Source of the DNA: Pseudomonadota bacterium
Lineage (GTDB): Bacteria; Desulfobacterota; Desulfobacteria; Desulfobacterales; Desulfolunaceae
DNA length: 64,000 nucleotides
Direction of reading: 5' to 3'
Assembly: GCA_018818835.1 (NCBI GenBank)
Contig: JAHIRD010000070.1
Coordinates: 55,412 to 119,411 of the forward strand
The translations under genes and the position numbers were made by a program. Below, in pieces: positions 27,543 through 35,607 of the stretch (positions are counted from its first letter, which is position 1; each line of letters opens with the position of its first letter). The notes beneath the pieces were generated by a model, which was not told the DNA's origin, did no database searches, and was given only the letters and a program-made list of their open reading frames with translations.

Positions 27543-28436
27543 TTGCGTAAAACTGTTTCAGTCGCAGTATTATTTGCAGACATCGCCAGAAGCACCCAAT
27601 TGTACGATATACTCGGAGACAAACGGGCACAGATCCAGATTACGGATTGGTTAAAGATTCTGTCCGAGGTCACGGTCAGGCACAGAGGTCTTGTGATCAA
27701 GACCATCGGTGACGAAGTCTTGTGTACATTCAGAAACGTTCAGCATGCTGTGGCCGCAGGTAAAGAGATGCATCAGGCCCTGGACAGGATGCCGGTTCAG
27801 GACGCTCCCGAGGTAGGGTCCCCCAATATCTACATCGGAATTCATTGGGGTCAGGTCATTGTAGAAGAGGGAGATATCTTCGGGGATGTTGTGAATGTTG
27901 CCGCCCGTCTGGTGACCCTTGCCAAGCAGCGGCAGATTCTTTTGAGTGAAGATGCCATGCTTAACCTTTCGTCCGATGAGCAGAACCACACTAAATTTAT
28001 CGACATGGAGGTGGTCAAAGGAAAGTTCGAAGAAGTCAGGTACTTTGAATACATATGGGAACAACTGGATCTGACCATGATCGTGGATAAGAACCTGGAT
28101 AAAAAAGCCATGATGTATTCCCTGGAGTTGAGAACAAAGACCCATATCACCCTGGTTGACCAGACTCACCCTGTGGTCACCTTCGGGCGCCAGGGCCATA
28201 ATGATTTTATCTTAAAAAATAAGCGTGTGTCCCGCACCCATGCCCGCATTGAGTACCGATGGGGAAAATTCGTTTTGATTGATCAAAGTTCAAACGGAAC
28301 CTATGTGATTGACCAGAAGGACAAAAAACGATTTCTCAAACGGGGTGAAACCGTTCTGCCCCCAAGCGGTTTTTTGAACTTTGGCGACGAAACCGGAGAA
28401 AACTCCTCTGATACCGTCCGCTTTACCCGGAAATAA
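27543..28436 (+). CDS. Class III nucleotide cyclase with C-terminal FHA domain
   Basis: 297 residues from a TTG start with AAGG upstream. Residues about 5-165 are a class III cyclase: VLFADIARSTQL holds the first metal Asp, IKTIGDEVLCTF the second, and GDVVNVAARLV the transition-state Asn/Arg. Residues about 195-295 are an FHA domain with VTFGRQGHNDFILKNKRVSRTHA (read in parts) and QSSNGTYV, keeping Gly-Arg, Ser-Arg-x-His and Ser-x-Asn-Gly. It probably makes cAMP; the FHA would tie its activity or location to Ser/Thr phosphorylation. No membrane segment. Last gene of the signalling cluster. Confidence 0.87.
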   Translation: MRKTVSVAVLFADIARSTQLYDILGDKRAQIQITDWLKILSEVTVRHRGLVIKTIGDEVLCTFRNVQHAVAAGKEMHQALDRMPVQDAPEVGSPNIYIGIHWGQVIVEEGDIFGDVVNVAARLVTLAKQRQILLSEDAMLNLSSDEQNHTKFIDMEVVKGKFEEVRYFEYIWEQLDLTMIVDKNLDKKAMMYSLELRTKTHITLVDQTHPVVTFGRQGHNDFILKNKRVSRTHARIEYRWGKFVLIDQSSNGTYVIDQKDKKRFLKRGETVLPPSGFLNFGDETGENSSDTVRFTRK

Positions 28437-28559
28437 TGCCTCTTAATCCATTCCCGGAATGTACTTCGCTCCAGTCATTTTCCAAGCGTTTCCTTTAAAA
28501 AAATAAATATATACTACGAAGAACAGAACGCTGCAAAGCCGCAACCAAAATGCAGGTCT

Positions 28560-28722
28560 CACACGGAGGCGTGCCCCTGGCAGCCCTGCGGGGCCAAACT
28601 TTTGAAAAGTTTGATAAACATACATTGCCTTTCTTCGAATGTTTCTTATTTAACATATTCTTACACACCAAACACCCCAACCCATTTGCCCAGCTTTTTA
28701 AAAGCTGGCCGCCGGAGGCATG
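28560..28722. repeat. Dispersed two-hairpin repeat, family A, copy 1
   Basis: Hairpin AAACTTTTGAAAAGTTT (28596-28612), then about 70 bases, then CCCAACCCATTTGCC and hairpin CAGCTTTTTAAAAGCTG (28691-28707) closing with GGCCGCCGGAGGC. The same order is seen at 61859-61978; a half copy is at 35206-35270. Confidence 0.7.
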
Positions 28723-28763
28723 TTTTTCTTCGTGCTTCGTGGTTAAACAGTTTTTTTATTTCG

Positions 28764-28784
28764 TTTCCAGGCAAAGCCTGGAAA
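28764..28784. repeat. Short perfect hairpin TTTCCAGGC-AAA-GCCTGGAAA
   Basis: A nine-base stem and three-base loop between the family A and family C repeats. A related CTCCCAGGC/GCCTGGGAG hairpin lies at 37351-37372. Confidence 0.55.
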
Positions 28785-28800
28785 CTTAAATTTTTTTTAT

Positions 28801-28926
28801 TCAACATGAAGGACATGAAGTTTAGGGTGGAGATGTTTTCTTTTCTTCATGGTAAACTTGTTTTTTCTTTTTTTAAAACCACCCGTTCGCGTAGCTCACC
28901 GAAGGACACGAAGTGAACGAAGAAAA
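28801..28926. repeat. Dispersed repeat, family C, copy 1
   Basis: About 126 bases running from ACATGAAGGACATGAAG to CCACCCGTTCGC and GAAGGACACGAAG. An inverted near-copy lies at 33591-33742. Confidence 0.75.
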
Positions 28927-28983
28927 GCAAATAATTTTAGTATGTTATTTTGCCATTCTCCTTAACTCAGTGAGAGACCGGTT

Positions 28984-29388
28984 TTAGATATCCAGTTTGG
29001 GAATAAAGCGCCGGATCATATCTTTTTCCGTGTTCATGGGATTTCGCCATTGAATGGAATAAATCATTTCCTGGCCGTCATGGTATCGGGGCTTCATATA
29101 GGCCACGGTCATTTTAGCGGGAAGGCTGGGGTCGTATTCCACCCAGAGGGTACGTCTGATATCCAGGTGAAAGTCCAGATAGATCTGACGTCCAAGGGTT
29201 TCGGCACAGATTTTTCGTCTGGGACCATCTGAGATGTCCGAGGCAACCACGATGGTGGGGCGGATGAAAACAATCTCCGGATGGCTCAACGAAAGATCAA
29301 TAATCCACAAATGGCAGGTCATGATCCAGAGTGCCTGGTCACCATGGGCTGGCCCTTCCCATGTATATATATCATCGTAAATCAGCAT
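28984..29388 (-). CDS. Hypothetical protein, 134 residues
   Basis: Not recognised. Mixed alpha/beta composition with no signal peptide or membrane segment. It has several aromatic strands (IYTWEGP, YLDFHLDIRRTLWVEYDP, MIYSIQW). Codon use looks like real coding DNA and the opposite strand offers only short ORFs. It follows the coiled-coil gene on the same strand by 47 bases, so it may close the guaA transcript. No clear ribosome-binding site at the ATG. Confidence 0.6.
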   Translation of the reverse strand: MLIYDDIYTWEGPAHGDQALWIMTCHLWIIDLSLSHPEIVFIRPTIVVASDISDGPRRKICAETLGRQIYLDFHLDIRRTLWVEYDPSLPAKMTVAYMKPRYHDGQEMIYSIQWRNPMNTEKDMIRRFIPKLDI

Positions 29389-29435
29389 GCGTCATGGCCA
29401 TGTTTTTAAGCGAAACGTTCAAACACTGTAAACCC

Positions 29436-30197
29436 TTATTCCTGTGCAGGAGGAGCCGCCACACGTGGTGTGGCAGCCTTTGTCTGCGCTGCTTTCAAAT
29501 TGCTTAGTTTCTTTTCGACCTTATCGCTAAGCTCCTGAATTTCAAGTTGGTAAAAAACTTTCTGTTTTTTCAGGGCAGTTGCAAGTTCATTTTTATCCGC
29601 CATATCGTTCTTCAGAGACTCGATGGAGTTTTTAAGGGCATCCTGGGCAGCGGAGATGGCTGGGATATCTTTTGTCCGTGTCTGAAGCTCCTGTGCAATG
29701 GTCACCAGCTTCGTGTGCTGATCACCCAGGTTGGCCAGATCTTTTTTTAGAGATTCATGGGTGGTCGTGACTTTTTGAATTTCAGAATCCAGGGCCTTTT
29801 TATCGATTTTGATAGAAGAAAGATAATCGATATCTTTTCCCATTTTTGAAATTTTAGCCGTGATTGGAGCCAGGGATTTTTCAAGGGCTGCTAATTTCCC
29901 ATCCAGGCGTTTTTCAAACTCCGCGCTTGCCGTTTGGAGATCCTGGATTTCTTTATTGAGGTCATCGGCTGTTTTTTGGACCTCGGATGACCCGGTGTTA
30001 TGCACCTGAACCACCTTGTTTTTCATATCCAGATACATAAACACGAAAATGATTCCGAGTATGGATGGAATGAGAATCGATAACAGGGTAATCTTCTGAT
30101 TCAGCTTATCAAATCGCTGGTTCTGGGTGCTTTCATTATAAGTGTCACTATCATCTGAACCGAAAATAAAATTTTGGTTCTCGTTATTTTCCATCAT
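29436..30197 (-). CDS. Hypothetical membrane-anchored coiled-coil protein
   Basis: 253 residues. An acidic, Asn-rich cytoplasmic N-terminus (about 1-35) precedes one transmembrane helix (about 37-57, LLSILIPSILGIIFVFMYL). A long coiled coil follows (about 65-235, dense Lys/Glu/Leu heptads), then an Ala/Pro-rich end. No catalytic domain. The layout suggests a periplasmic stalk or spacer. It starts three bases after the guaA stop with GGGA upstream, so cotranscription with guaA is likely even though no functional link is apparent. Confidence 0.7.
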   Translation of the reverse strand: MMENNENQNFIFGSDDSDTYNESTQNQRFDKLNQKITLLSILIPSILGIIFVFMYLDMKNKVVQVHNTGSSEVQKTADDLNKEIQDLQTASAEFEKRLDGKLAALEKSLAPITAKISKMGKDIDYLSSIKIDKKALDSEIQKVTTTHESLKKDLANLGDQHTKLVTIAQELQTRTKDIPAISAAQDALKNSIESLKNDMADKNELATALKKQKVFYQLEIQELSDKVEKKLSNLKAAQTKAATPRVAAPPAQE

Positions 30198-30200
30198 GGT

Positions 30201-31733
30201 TTATTCCCATTCAATGGTTCCAGGAGGTTTGGAGGTGATGTCATAGGTCACCCGGTTGACACCGTTGACCTCATTGATAATTCGGTTTGAAATTCTTCCC
30301 AGAACCTCATAAGGAAGTTTGGCCCAGTCCGCTGTCATGGCATCTTTGCTGGTTACCGCCCGGATGACAATGGTGTTTTCGTAAGTGCGTTGATCACCCA
30401 TGACCCCCACACTTTTTATGGGCAGAAGCACGGCAAAGGATTGCCAGACTTTTTTGTAGTATCCGGCCTTTTTGATCTCATCGAGGAGCACGGCGTCTGC
30501 TTCCCTGAGGACGTCCAGTCGTTCTCGGGTTATGGCGCCCATGATACGTATGCCCAGGCCAGGCCCAGGGAAAGGCTGACGCCATACCAGATCATCGGGC
30601 AGGCCGATTTCCGCTCCCAGTTGCCTGACTTCGTCTTTGAACAGGTACTTCAACGGTTCAACCAGCTTGAGTTTCATGTTTTCAGGAAGACCACCCACAT
30701 TGTGGTGGGACTTGATCACATCCGAAGGGCCTCCAAAGGCCGATTGGGATTCTATGATATCCGGATAAAGGGTGCCTTGCCCCAGAAATTCGGCGTCTTT
30801 GATCCGTGACGCTTCCTTGTCAAATACATTGATAAACACATTCCCTATGATTTTACGTTTTTTTTCAGGGTCTGTCACATCCTTAAGGGGCGTAAGGAAA
30901 TCATCTGCGGCATTGACAAACCGGATGTTCATGTCCAGATGACGGGTCAGGGTCTCCTTGAGGATCTTGCTTTCGTTTTTCCTCATGAGCCCATTATCAA
31001 CATAGATGCAGGTGAGGTTTTTACCGATGGCTTTGTGAATCAGAAGGGCGGCCACCGATGAGTCTACTCCACCGCTCAAACCAAGGATTGCTTTCTTGTC
31101 GCCGATGGTTTTACGGATGTCTTCGATGGTGTTCTGGGCAAAGGATTTCATGGTCCAGTTTTGTTTGCATGAGCAAATCCTGAAGAGAAAATTTGAAAGA
31201 ATTTCCCGGCCCATGAGGGTATGATCCACTTCCGGATGGAACTGGAGGCCATAGAGATTTTTTTCAGGATTGGATGCGGCGGCAACCCGTGTGTTGTCCG
31301 TGGATGCCGTGATGGTAAAGCCCTTGGGCAGTTCTGAGATGGAGTCGCCATGACTCATCCAGCACTGGGTTTTTTGGTCAATACCCTGGAAAAGATCACT
31401 GTGGGTGCTGATACTCAGTTCAGCAAAACCGTATTCTCGCTTTTCGGATCGTTGAACCTTACCGCCCAAGGCATGAACCATGAACTGGAGACCATAGCAG
31501 ATTCCAAGAACAGGAACTTCTCCGTTAAAAATAAAGGGATTCACCTTTGGGCTGTCCTGGCCATAAATGCTGGATGGGCCACCGGACAGGATGATGCCTT
31601 CCGGCTTGACCTCACGAATATACTCCTCGGTGAGCATGGCCGGGGGAATGATCTGACAATAGACCTGGTGCTCCCTGACTCTTCGAGCGATCAATTGGTT
31701 GAATTGTGAGCCGAAATCAATAATCAGTATCAT
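30201..31733 (-). CDS. guaA: GMP synthase (glutamine-hydrolysing)
   Basis: About 510 residues. Glutamine amidotransferase class I domain (1-190): IIDFGSQF, ILSGGPSS, LGICYGLQ with the nucleophile Cys, and QFHPEVDHT. The ATP pyrophosphatase domain has LGLSGGVDSSVAA (P-loop). The C-terminal dimerisation domain has RQPFPGPGLGIRI and ends KPPGTIEWE, the invariant GuaA tail. It converts XMP to GMP. ATG at 31733 is chosen because GAGG lies six bases upstream; the longer form would start at a TTG at 31745. Confidence 0.97.
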   Translation of the reverse strand: MILIIDFGSQFNQLIARRVREHQVYCQIIPPAMLTEEYIREVKPEGIILSGGPSSIYGQDSPKVNPFIFNGEVPVLGICYGLQFMVHALGGKVQRSEKREYGFAELSISTHSDLFQGIDQKTQCWMSHGDSISELPKGFTITASTDNTRVAAASNPEKNLYGLQFHPEVDHTLMGREILSNFLFRICSCKQNWTMKSFAQNTIEDIRKTIGDKKAILGLSGGVDSSVAALLIHKAIGKNLTCIYVDNGLMRKNESKILKETLTRHLDMNIRFVNAADDFLTPLKDVTDPEKKRKIIGNVFINVFDKEASRIKDAEFLGQGTLYPDIIESQSAFGGPSDVIKSHHNVGGLPENMKLKLVEPLKYLFKDEVRQLGAEIGLPDDLVWRQPFPGPGLGIRIMGAITRERLDVLREADAVLLDEIKKAGYYKKVWQSFAVLLPIKSVGVMGDQRTYENTIVIRAVTSKDAMTADWAKLPYEVLGRISNRIINEVNGVNRVTYDITSKPPGTIEWE

Positions 31734-31993
31734 GAAAAACCTCAAAATGGTTGTATATCAGGCAGAACGACCTGCGAATGATTTCAAAGATAAACATAAA
31801 AGATGGCATATCAGATACAAAATGACCATGCTTTCGAAGCGTCAGATCAGACTTTTATCAATTTGCCAAAACACGATGAATATGGTAAAAACTGCGGAAA
31901 AAGTCAACTGATTTTAGAATGATAACGGTTCTTTTTCATGGGAAGGTTTACGTCCGGACCCCTCACGTGAGACGGATTTTTTGGAAAAGGAAA

Positions 31994-32782
31994 ATGATGG
32001 TTCAATTAAGGGTTCAAATCTACGAAATCCAGGAGCCGGAAGAAGCGGAAGCCCTTCTTGATTTGGGGGTTCACTGCATCGGATCTGTGTTGGTCTCAGC
32101 TGAAGACTGGAAAATCCCTGCCATACGAAAGGTCATCGATTGCGTGAAAAGGCGATCGGGCCAGAGCAGTCTGATTCCTCTTTTTTCGGAGCAGGATCAG
32201 ATCTTCAGGGCCATTGACTGGTACCAGCCTGATGTGATCCATTTGTGTGAAAATCTGACTATTACACAAGGGGATATCCTAGGTGACCTGATCCGACTCC
32301 AGGAAGCGGTGAAAAAAAACTATCCCAATCTTAAAATTATGCGATCTATTCCCATCGGAGAGACCGGGAAGGCTAACCGTGTCCCCACCCTTGATCTTGC
32401 CCGGCGTTTCGAGCCGGTCAGCGATCTTTTTTTGACAGATACCCTGATTGTCAGTCAGGGTGGAACAGATAAAGAACAGCCTGTTCACGGGTTTGTCGGG
32501 ATTACAGGGCAGACCTGCGACTGGGGTATGGCCCGAAAATTGGTTGAACAAAGCAGGCTTCCTGTGATACTGGCAGGGGGGCTTTCACCCGGAAATGTTT
32601 TTGAGGCTGCCGTGACCACCCTCCCCGCCGGGGTTGATAGTTGCACACAGACCAATCAGGTGGACCAAACCGGGAAACCCATACGGTTCAAAAAGGACCT
32701 GGAAAAAGTCAAAACCTTTGTAAAGGAAGCCTTAAGGGCGGAGATGACAATGTTAAAGAAACAAGACACACTAAAGAAATAA
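31994..32782 (+). CDS. TrpF-like (phosphoribosylanthranilate isomerase-related) protein lacking key residues
   Basis: About 262 residues with the TIM-barrel pattern of TrpF: EPEEAEALLDLGVHCIGSVL near the start and LPVILAGGLSPGNVFEA near the end. However, the usual Lys-x-Cys-Gly at strand 1, whose Cys is the general base, reads Val-Gln-Ile-Tyr-Glu here. The usual Asp-x-Ser-Ser-Gly-x-Glu phosphate loop reads DSCTQTN. So it is probably not an isomerase of tryptophan synthesis, and no other trp gene is near. ATG at 31994/31997 is preferred over 31919 because AAGGAAA precedes it. Ends 13 bases before efp. Confidence 0.65.
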   Translation: MMVQLRVQIYEIQEPEEAEALLDLGVHCIGSVLVSAEDWKIPAIRKVIDCVKRRSGQSSLIPLFSEQDQIFRAIDWYQPDVIHLCENLTITQGDILGDLIRLQEAVKKNYPNLKIMRSIPIGETGKANRVPTLDLARRFEPVSDLFLTDTLIVSQGGTDKEQPVHGFVGITGQTCDWGMARKLVEQSRLPVILAGGLSPGNVFEAAVTTLPAGVDSCTQTNQVDQTGKPIRFKKDLEKVKTFVKEALRAEMTMLKKQDTLKK

Positions 32783-32795
32783 AGGAAAGAAAACC

Positions 32796-33359
32796 ATGTT
32801 TGAAGCAGGCGAATTCAGAAAAGGAATAAAGGTAGAGATAGACGGTGCGCCCCACATGATCGTTCAATTTGAGTTTGTAAAACCTGGAAAAGGCCAGGCC
32901 CTTTACAAGTGTAAGCTCAAGAATATGATCTCAGGCTCCCAGTTTGAACGGACGTTTCGTTCGGGTGATAAGCTGAAAAAGGCCAGCCTTGAAGAAAAGG
33001 AAATGGAATATCTTTATTTTGACGGGACAAACTACTGCTTCATGAACACCTCAAATTACGAGCAGGAATTTTTGACCAAAGAACAGTTGGGTGACAATGT
33101 GGATCTTCTCAAGGAAAACACCGCCTGTGCAGTTCTTTGTTTTGATGGACGCCCCATTGATGTGACCTTGCCCAATTTTGTGAATTTGCGGGTGATCAAG
33201 TCTGATCCCTGGGCCAAAGGGGACACCGCCACGGGAAGTACCAAGCCTGCTGTGGTGGAAACAGGATTTGAAGTCCAGGTCCCCCCCTTTATCGAAGAAG
33301 GCGAGATGATCAAAATCGACACTCGTACACGATCCTATTCAGAACGCGTCAAAGAATAA
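32796..33359 (+). CDS. efp: Elongation factor P
   Basis: 187 residues, the standard three-domain EF-P. The N-terminal KOW-like domain has the conserved loop KPGKGQA with the modifiable Lys at residue 32, followed by KCKLKNM. The two OB domains end in the signature KIDTRTRSYSERVKE. EF-P enters the ribosome between P and E sites and relieves stalling on polyproline. GGAAAG lies upstream of the ATG. A second paralogue, EfpL, is at 59831. No EpmA/EpmB gene is in the window. Confidence 0.97.
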   Translation: MFEAGEFRKGIKVEIDGAPHMIVQFEFVKPGKGQALYKCKLKNMISGSQFERTFRSGDKLKKASLEEKEMEYLYFDGTNYCFMNTSNYEQEFLTKEQLGDNVDLLKENTACAVLCFDGRPIDVTLPNFVNLRVIKSDPWAKGDTATGSTKPAVVETGFEVQVPPFIEEGEMIKIDTRTRSYSERVKE

Positions 33360-33393
33360 AAAATCCCTGCCGCTTGGGCGGTCTGGATTTTTT
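33358..33393 (+). terminator. Intrinsic terminator of efp
   Basis: AAAAAATCC pairs with GGATTTTTT, enclosing a CCGC/GCGG inner stem. It starts at the efp stop and ends in a T run. Confidence 0.85.
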
Positions 33394-33400
33394 ATGTGAA

Positions 33401-33422
33401 TAAGGTGGGCTCGCCCACCTTA
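33401..33422. terminator. Second hairpin after efp
   Basis: TAAGGTGGGC and GCCCACCTTA form a perfect ten-base stem with a two-base loop. Possibly a backup terminator or a REP-like hairpin. Confidence 0.5.
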
Positions 33423-33507
33423 TTTGTTGACTGCTTATGGGATTGAAACAAAAAGTAATTTATAGACATTCAAAGCCTCATAAACCCCGCAAAATTCTCA
33501 CTCCATA

Positions 33508-33537
33508 GTAGGATGGGCAAAGCAACGCGTGCCCATC
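33508..33537. repeat. GATGGGCA...TGCCCATC hairpin repeat
   Basis: GATGGGCA and TGCCCATC flank AAGCAACGCG. This resembles the widespread GATGGGCAAAGC..GTGCCCATC intergenic repeat of proteobacteria. Confidence 0.6.
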
Positions 33538-33590
33538 ACTCTGATTCCCATCCCTATAAAATTCGACCTCCTTCGAAAATAAATTTCCCT

Positions 33591-33742
33591 TCTTCGTGGA
33601 TTTTCGTGTTCTTCAGTGAGCGTAGCGAACGGGTGGTTTAAAAAAAGAAAAAACAAGTTTACCATGAGCATGAAGTTCATGAAGAAAAAAACATCTCCAC
33701 CCTAAACTTCATGTCCTTCAGGACCTTCATGGTGAAATTGAA
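33591..33742. repeat. Dispersed repeat, family C, copy 2 (inverted relative to copy 1)
   Basis: Its reverse complement aligns with 28801-28926 over nearly the whole length, differing by scattered bases and an insertion of roughly 15 bases. It contains CAGTGAGCGTAGCGAACGGG and the CTAAACTTCATGTCCTTCA arm. Confidence 0.75.
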
Positions 33743-33760
33743 AAAGAGGCACACATACGT

Positions 33761-33795
33761 CCCATAAGTCCCCTATGTCTCATACGTCCTATTTT
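33761..33795. repeat. 9-bp-period repeat tract
   Basis: Units GTCCCATAA, GTCCCCTAT, GTCTCATAC and GTCCTATTT in series, with small spacing drift. The same unit as at 37440-37502 and 4006-4030. Confidence 0.6.
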
Positions 33796-33807
33796 CCAAT
33801 AAATAAA

Positions 33808-35013
33808 TCATCCCTTGACCACAGCCAAAGGCCGGAGTTTGACCACCGGCCGTATCAGATCCAGCTCGGATTTGATGACATCCTCAATGTTTTTATAGGC
33901 CTGGGGTGCTTCACCGAGATCAAATTCACCCTGTCCTTTGCCCCTCCGGATTTTATTCCATCTGTTGTAGACCACATCGCCCATGGCTTTGTCGCATTCC
34001 AGGGGACTTAAGGTCCTGGAGGCTTGTTTTCGACCCATAACCCTTCCGGCCCCGTGGGAACAGGACATGAAGGATTCGGGATTGCCCAGGCCTTCCACAA
34101 TATACGAAGGTGTTCCCATGGAACCGGGGATGATGCCGGTTTCATTTTTACGGGCCGAGGTGGCTCCTTTTCGGTGAACCCAGACATTCCGGCCAAAATG
34201 ATTTTCAAGGGCCGCGTAGTTATGGTGAATGTTGATGGGTTTTTCAAAATCAGCACCCGGGAATACATGGGCAAAGGCTGCCATGAACCGGTCCATGATC
34301 TGGCGTCGGTTTTCCCGGGCATAGGCCAGGGCGAAATTCATATCATGGATATATTCCTTGCCCTCAGCGCTGGACACCGGAAGAAAGGCCAGGTCCTTGG
34401 CAGGAATCGCAGCATTCCACCGTGTATTCAGGGACAAGGCCAGTTTGTGATAATATTTTGCGATGATGTTTCCCAGGTGTCTGGACCCGGAATGGATCAT
34501 CAGCCAGACCCTGTCATCGTCCCCGGCCTGGACTTCGATAAAGTGGTTTCCGCCACCCAGGGTTCCCAAATTTTTTCCGGCCAGATCCATGACATGGCTG
34601 GAAAACCACTTGCGATCCTTGAAGTTATCAATATGCTCATCCATGTTTTCCCAGCTCTGATTTCCCCGGTGTGACTTTCCTTCGCCGCAAGGAATCAGCT
34701 CACGGACTTGTGTGATCACATCCCGCAACAAAGGACGGGCCGTGTCCGAAGAAGCGATGGAGGTCCGCACGGCCCCCATGCCGCAACCGATATCAACACC
34801 CACGGCATTGGGAATGATGTCTTCCGTGCAGGCAATGACCCCGCCGATGGGCATGCCGTATCCGGGATGGCAATCGGGCATCAGGGCCACATGCTTATAG
34901 ACGCTGGGGTGTCTGGCCAGATCTTCGGCCTGGGACATGGCCTCGTTTTCAATGACTGTGCACCACGATTTCAAAGGTACCCGGTAGTTGTCTTCTTTTT
35001 TGACCCATTTCAT
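33808..35013 (-). CDS. rtcB: RtcB-family RNA ligase
   Basis: 401 residues. RtcB signatures: MPDCHPGYGMPIGGV, NAVGVDIGCGMGAVRT with Asp and Cys metal ligands, LGTLGGGNHFIEV, MIHSGSRHLG, HHNYAALE, GSMGTPSYIVEG, and SCSHGAGRVMGR with the His that takes GMP. It joins RNA 2',3'-cyclic phosphate or 3'-phosphate ends to 5'-OH ends using GTP and Mn, in tRNA splicing or RNA repair. No rtcA, archease or RtcR gene is next to it. It is a lone gene between repeat-rich spacers. Confidence 0.93.
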   Translation of the reverse strand: MKWVKKEDNYRVPLKSWCTVIENEAMSQAEDLARHPSVYKHVALMPDCHPGYGMPIGGVIACTEDIIPNAVGVDIGCGMGAVRTSIASSDTARPLLRDVITQVRELIPCGEGKSHRGNQSWENMDEHIDNFKDRKWFSSHVMDLAGKNLGTLGGGNHFIEVQAGDDDRVWLMIHSGSRHLGNIIAKYYHKLALSLNTRWNAAIPAKDLAFLPVSSAEGKEYIHDMNFALAYARENRRQIMDRFMAAFAHVFPGADFEKPINIHHNYAALENHFGRNVWVHRKGATSARKNETGIIPGSMGTPSYIVEGLGNPESFMSCSHGAGRVMGRKQASRTLSPLECDKAMGDVVYNRWNKIRRGKGQGEFDLGEAPQAYKNIEDVIKSELDLIRPVVKLRPLAVVKG

Positions 35014-35144
35014 AATTGTATCCCTTCCCGAATAATGTCCGAGAAACTGTCCGCCAGTATCGCATCTGGCATTATAGTAAATTCACAACCGTGTCAGCAA
35101 GCTCCTTTTCATCAGGTGGTATTTGAACACATGAAGAAAAAACA

Positions 35145-35205
35145 ATTAAATGGTTTACCACCCGCTCCCGATGGTCGCTGAAGAGCACGAAGCACACGAA
35201 GAAAG
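35145..35205. repeat. Family C repeat fragment
   Basis: CCACCCGCTCCCGATGGTCG then CTGAAGAGCACGAAG and CACACGAAGAAAG, similar to 60431-60470 and to the arm of copy 1. Confidence 0.55.
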
Positions 35206-35270
35206 ATGCCTCCGGCGGCCCTCCGGGGGCCAGATTTTAAAAATCTGGACAAATGGGTTGGGGGGCTGGA
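35206..35270. repeat. Family A repeat, half copy (inverted)
   Basis: GCCTCCGGCGGCC, hairpin CCAGATTTTAAAAATCTGG, then ACAAATGGGTTGGGG: the reverse complement of the right half of copies 1 and 3. Confidence 0.65.
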
Positions 35271-35435
35271 CCCTTGAGGCAGTAACGATTATGCATTTAA
35301 AGTCACGGCATGACGTGATCTTAAAAAATCTGTTTGGGATAAGTCAAGAATGACCGCAGATGAACTCTGTGGTAAAAAATAAACTATCCGTTATGGTTAA
35401 AAATCATCTGGTTGTGGCTTTGCCGCGCTGTGCTC

Positions 35436-35475
35436 TTCGTGTCCTTCAGTGAGCACAGCGAACGGGTGGTGGGTT
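35436..35475. repeat. Family C repeat fragment
   Basis: TTCGTGTCCTTCAGTGAGC followed by ACAGCGAACGGGTGGTGGG, the same arm and orientation as copy 2 at 33591. Confidence 0.6.
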
Positions 35476-35526
35476 GAAAAAATAATTTTTTTGGTCATTT
35501 TATTTTATTGTTCAAAAGGAGAAAAC

Positions 35527-35607
35527 ATGGATAATGAAGCTCTCTGGCCATCAAAAACTTATGCGGGACGATTAAATGAGCTCACTGAAAAGAATAAAAC
35601 CCTATAA
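35527..35607 (+). CDS. 26-codon ORF overlapping the YcaO gene start
   Basis: ATG preceded by AAGGAG at five bases, the best ribosome-binding site of this locus. It encodes 26 residues beginning MDNEALWPSKTYAG and ending EKNKTL, then TAA at 35605. It overlaps the first 32 bases of the YcaO gene in another frame. An in-frame TAA directly before the YcaO ATG shows it is not simply a YcaO extension. It has Ser and Thr but no Cys. It could be a coupling leader for YcaO, or a peptide substrate; the sequence does not decide. Confidence 0.5.
   Translation: MDNEALWPSKTYAGRLNELTEKNKTL

Larger units (their letters stand above)
28437..28983. other. Repeat-filled spacer after the signalling cluster
   Basis: No credible gene. 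It is occupied by the repeats annotated below (28560-28722, 28764-28784, 28801-28926). The small ORFs seen here run through repeat sequence and are rejected. Confidence 0.7.
35014..35526. other. Repeat-rich spacer between rtcB and the YcaO locus
   Basis: Holds family C pieces at 35145-35205 and 35436-35475, a family A half copy at 35206-35270, and otherwise AT-rich DNA. The promoters of rtcB and the YcaO unit must lie here, but no convincing -35/-10 pair is visible. Confidence 0.6.

Noticed and set aside
25650..28436. FHA cluster as part of the type VI secretion locus
   Set aside because: No type VI structural or PpkA/PppA-type gene is near, and the type VI accessory genes lie over 33 kb away.
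28443..28916. Several 60-100-codon ORFs on both strands
   Set aside because: They read through family A and C repeats and have no ribosome-binding sites.
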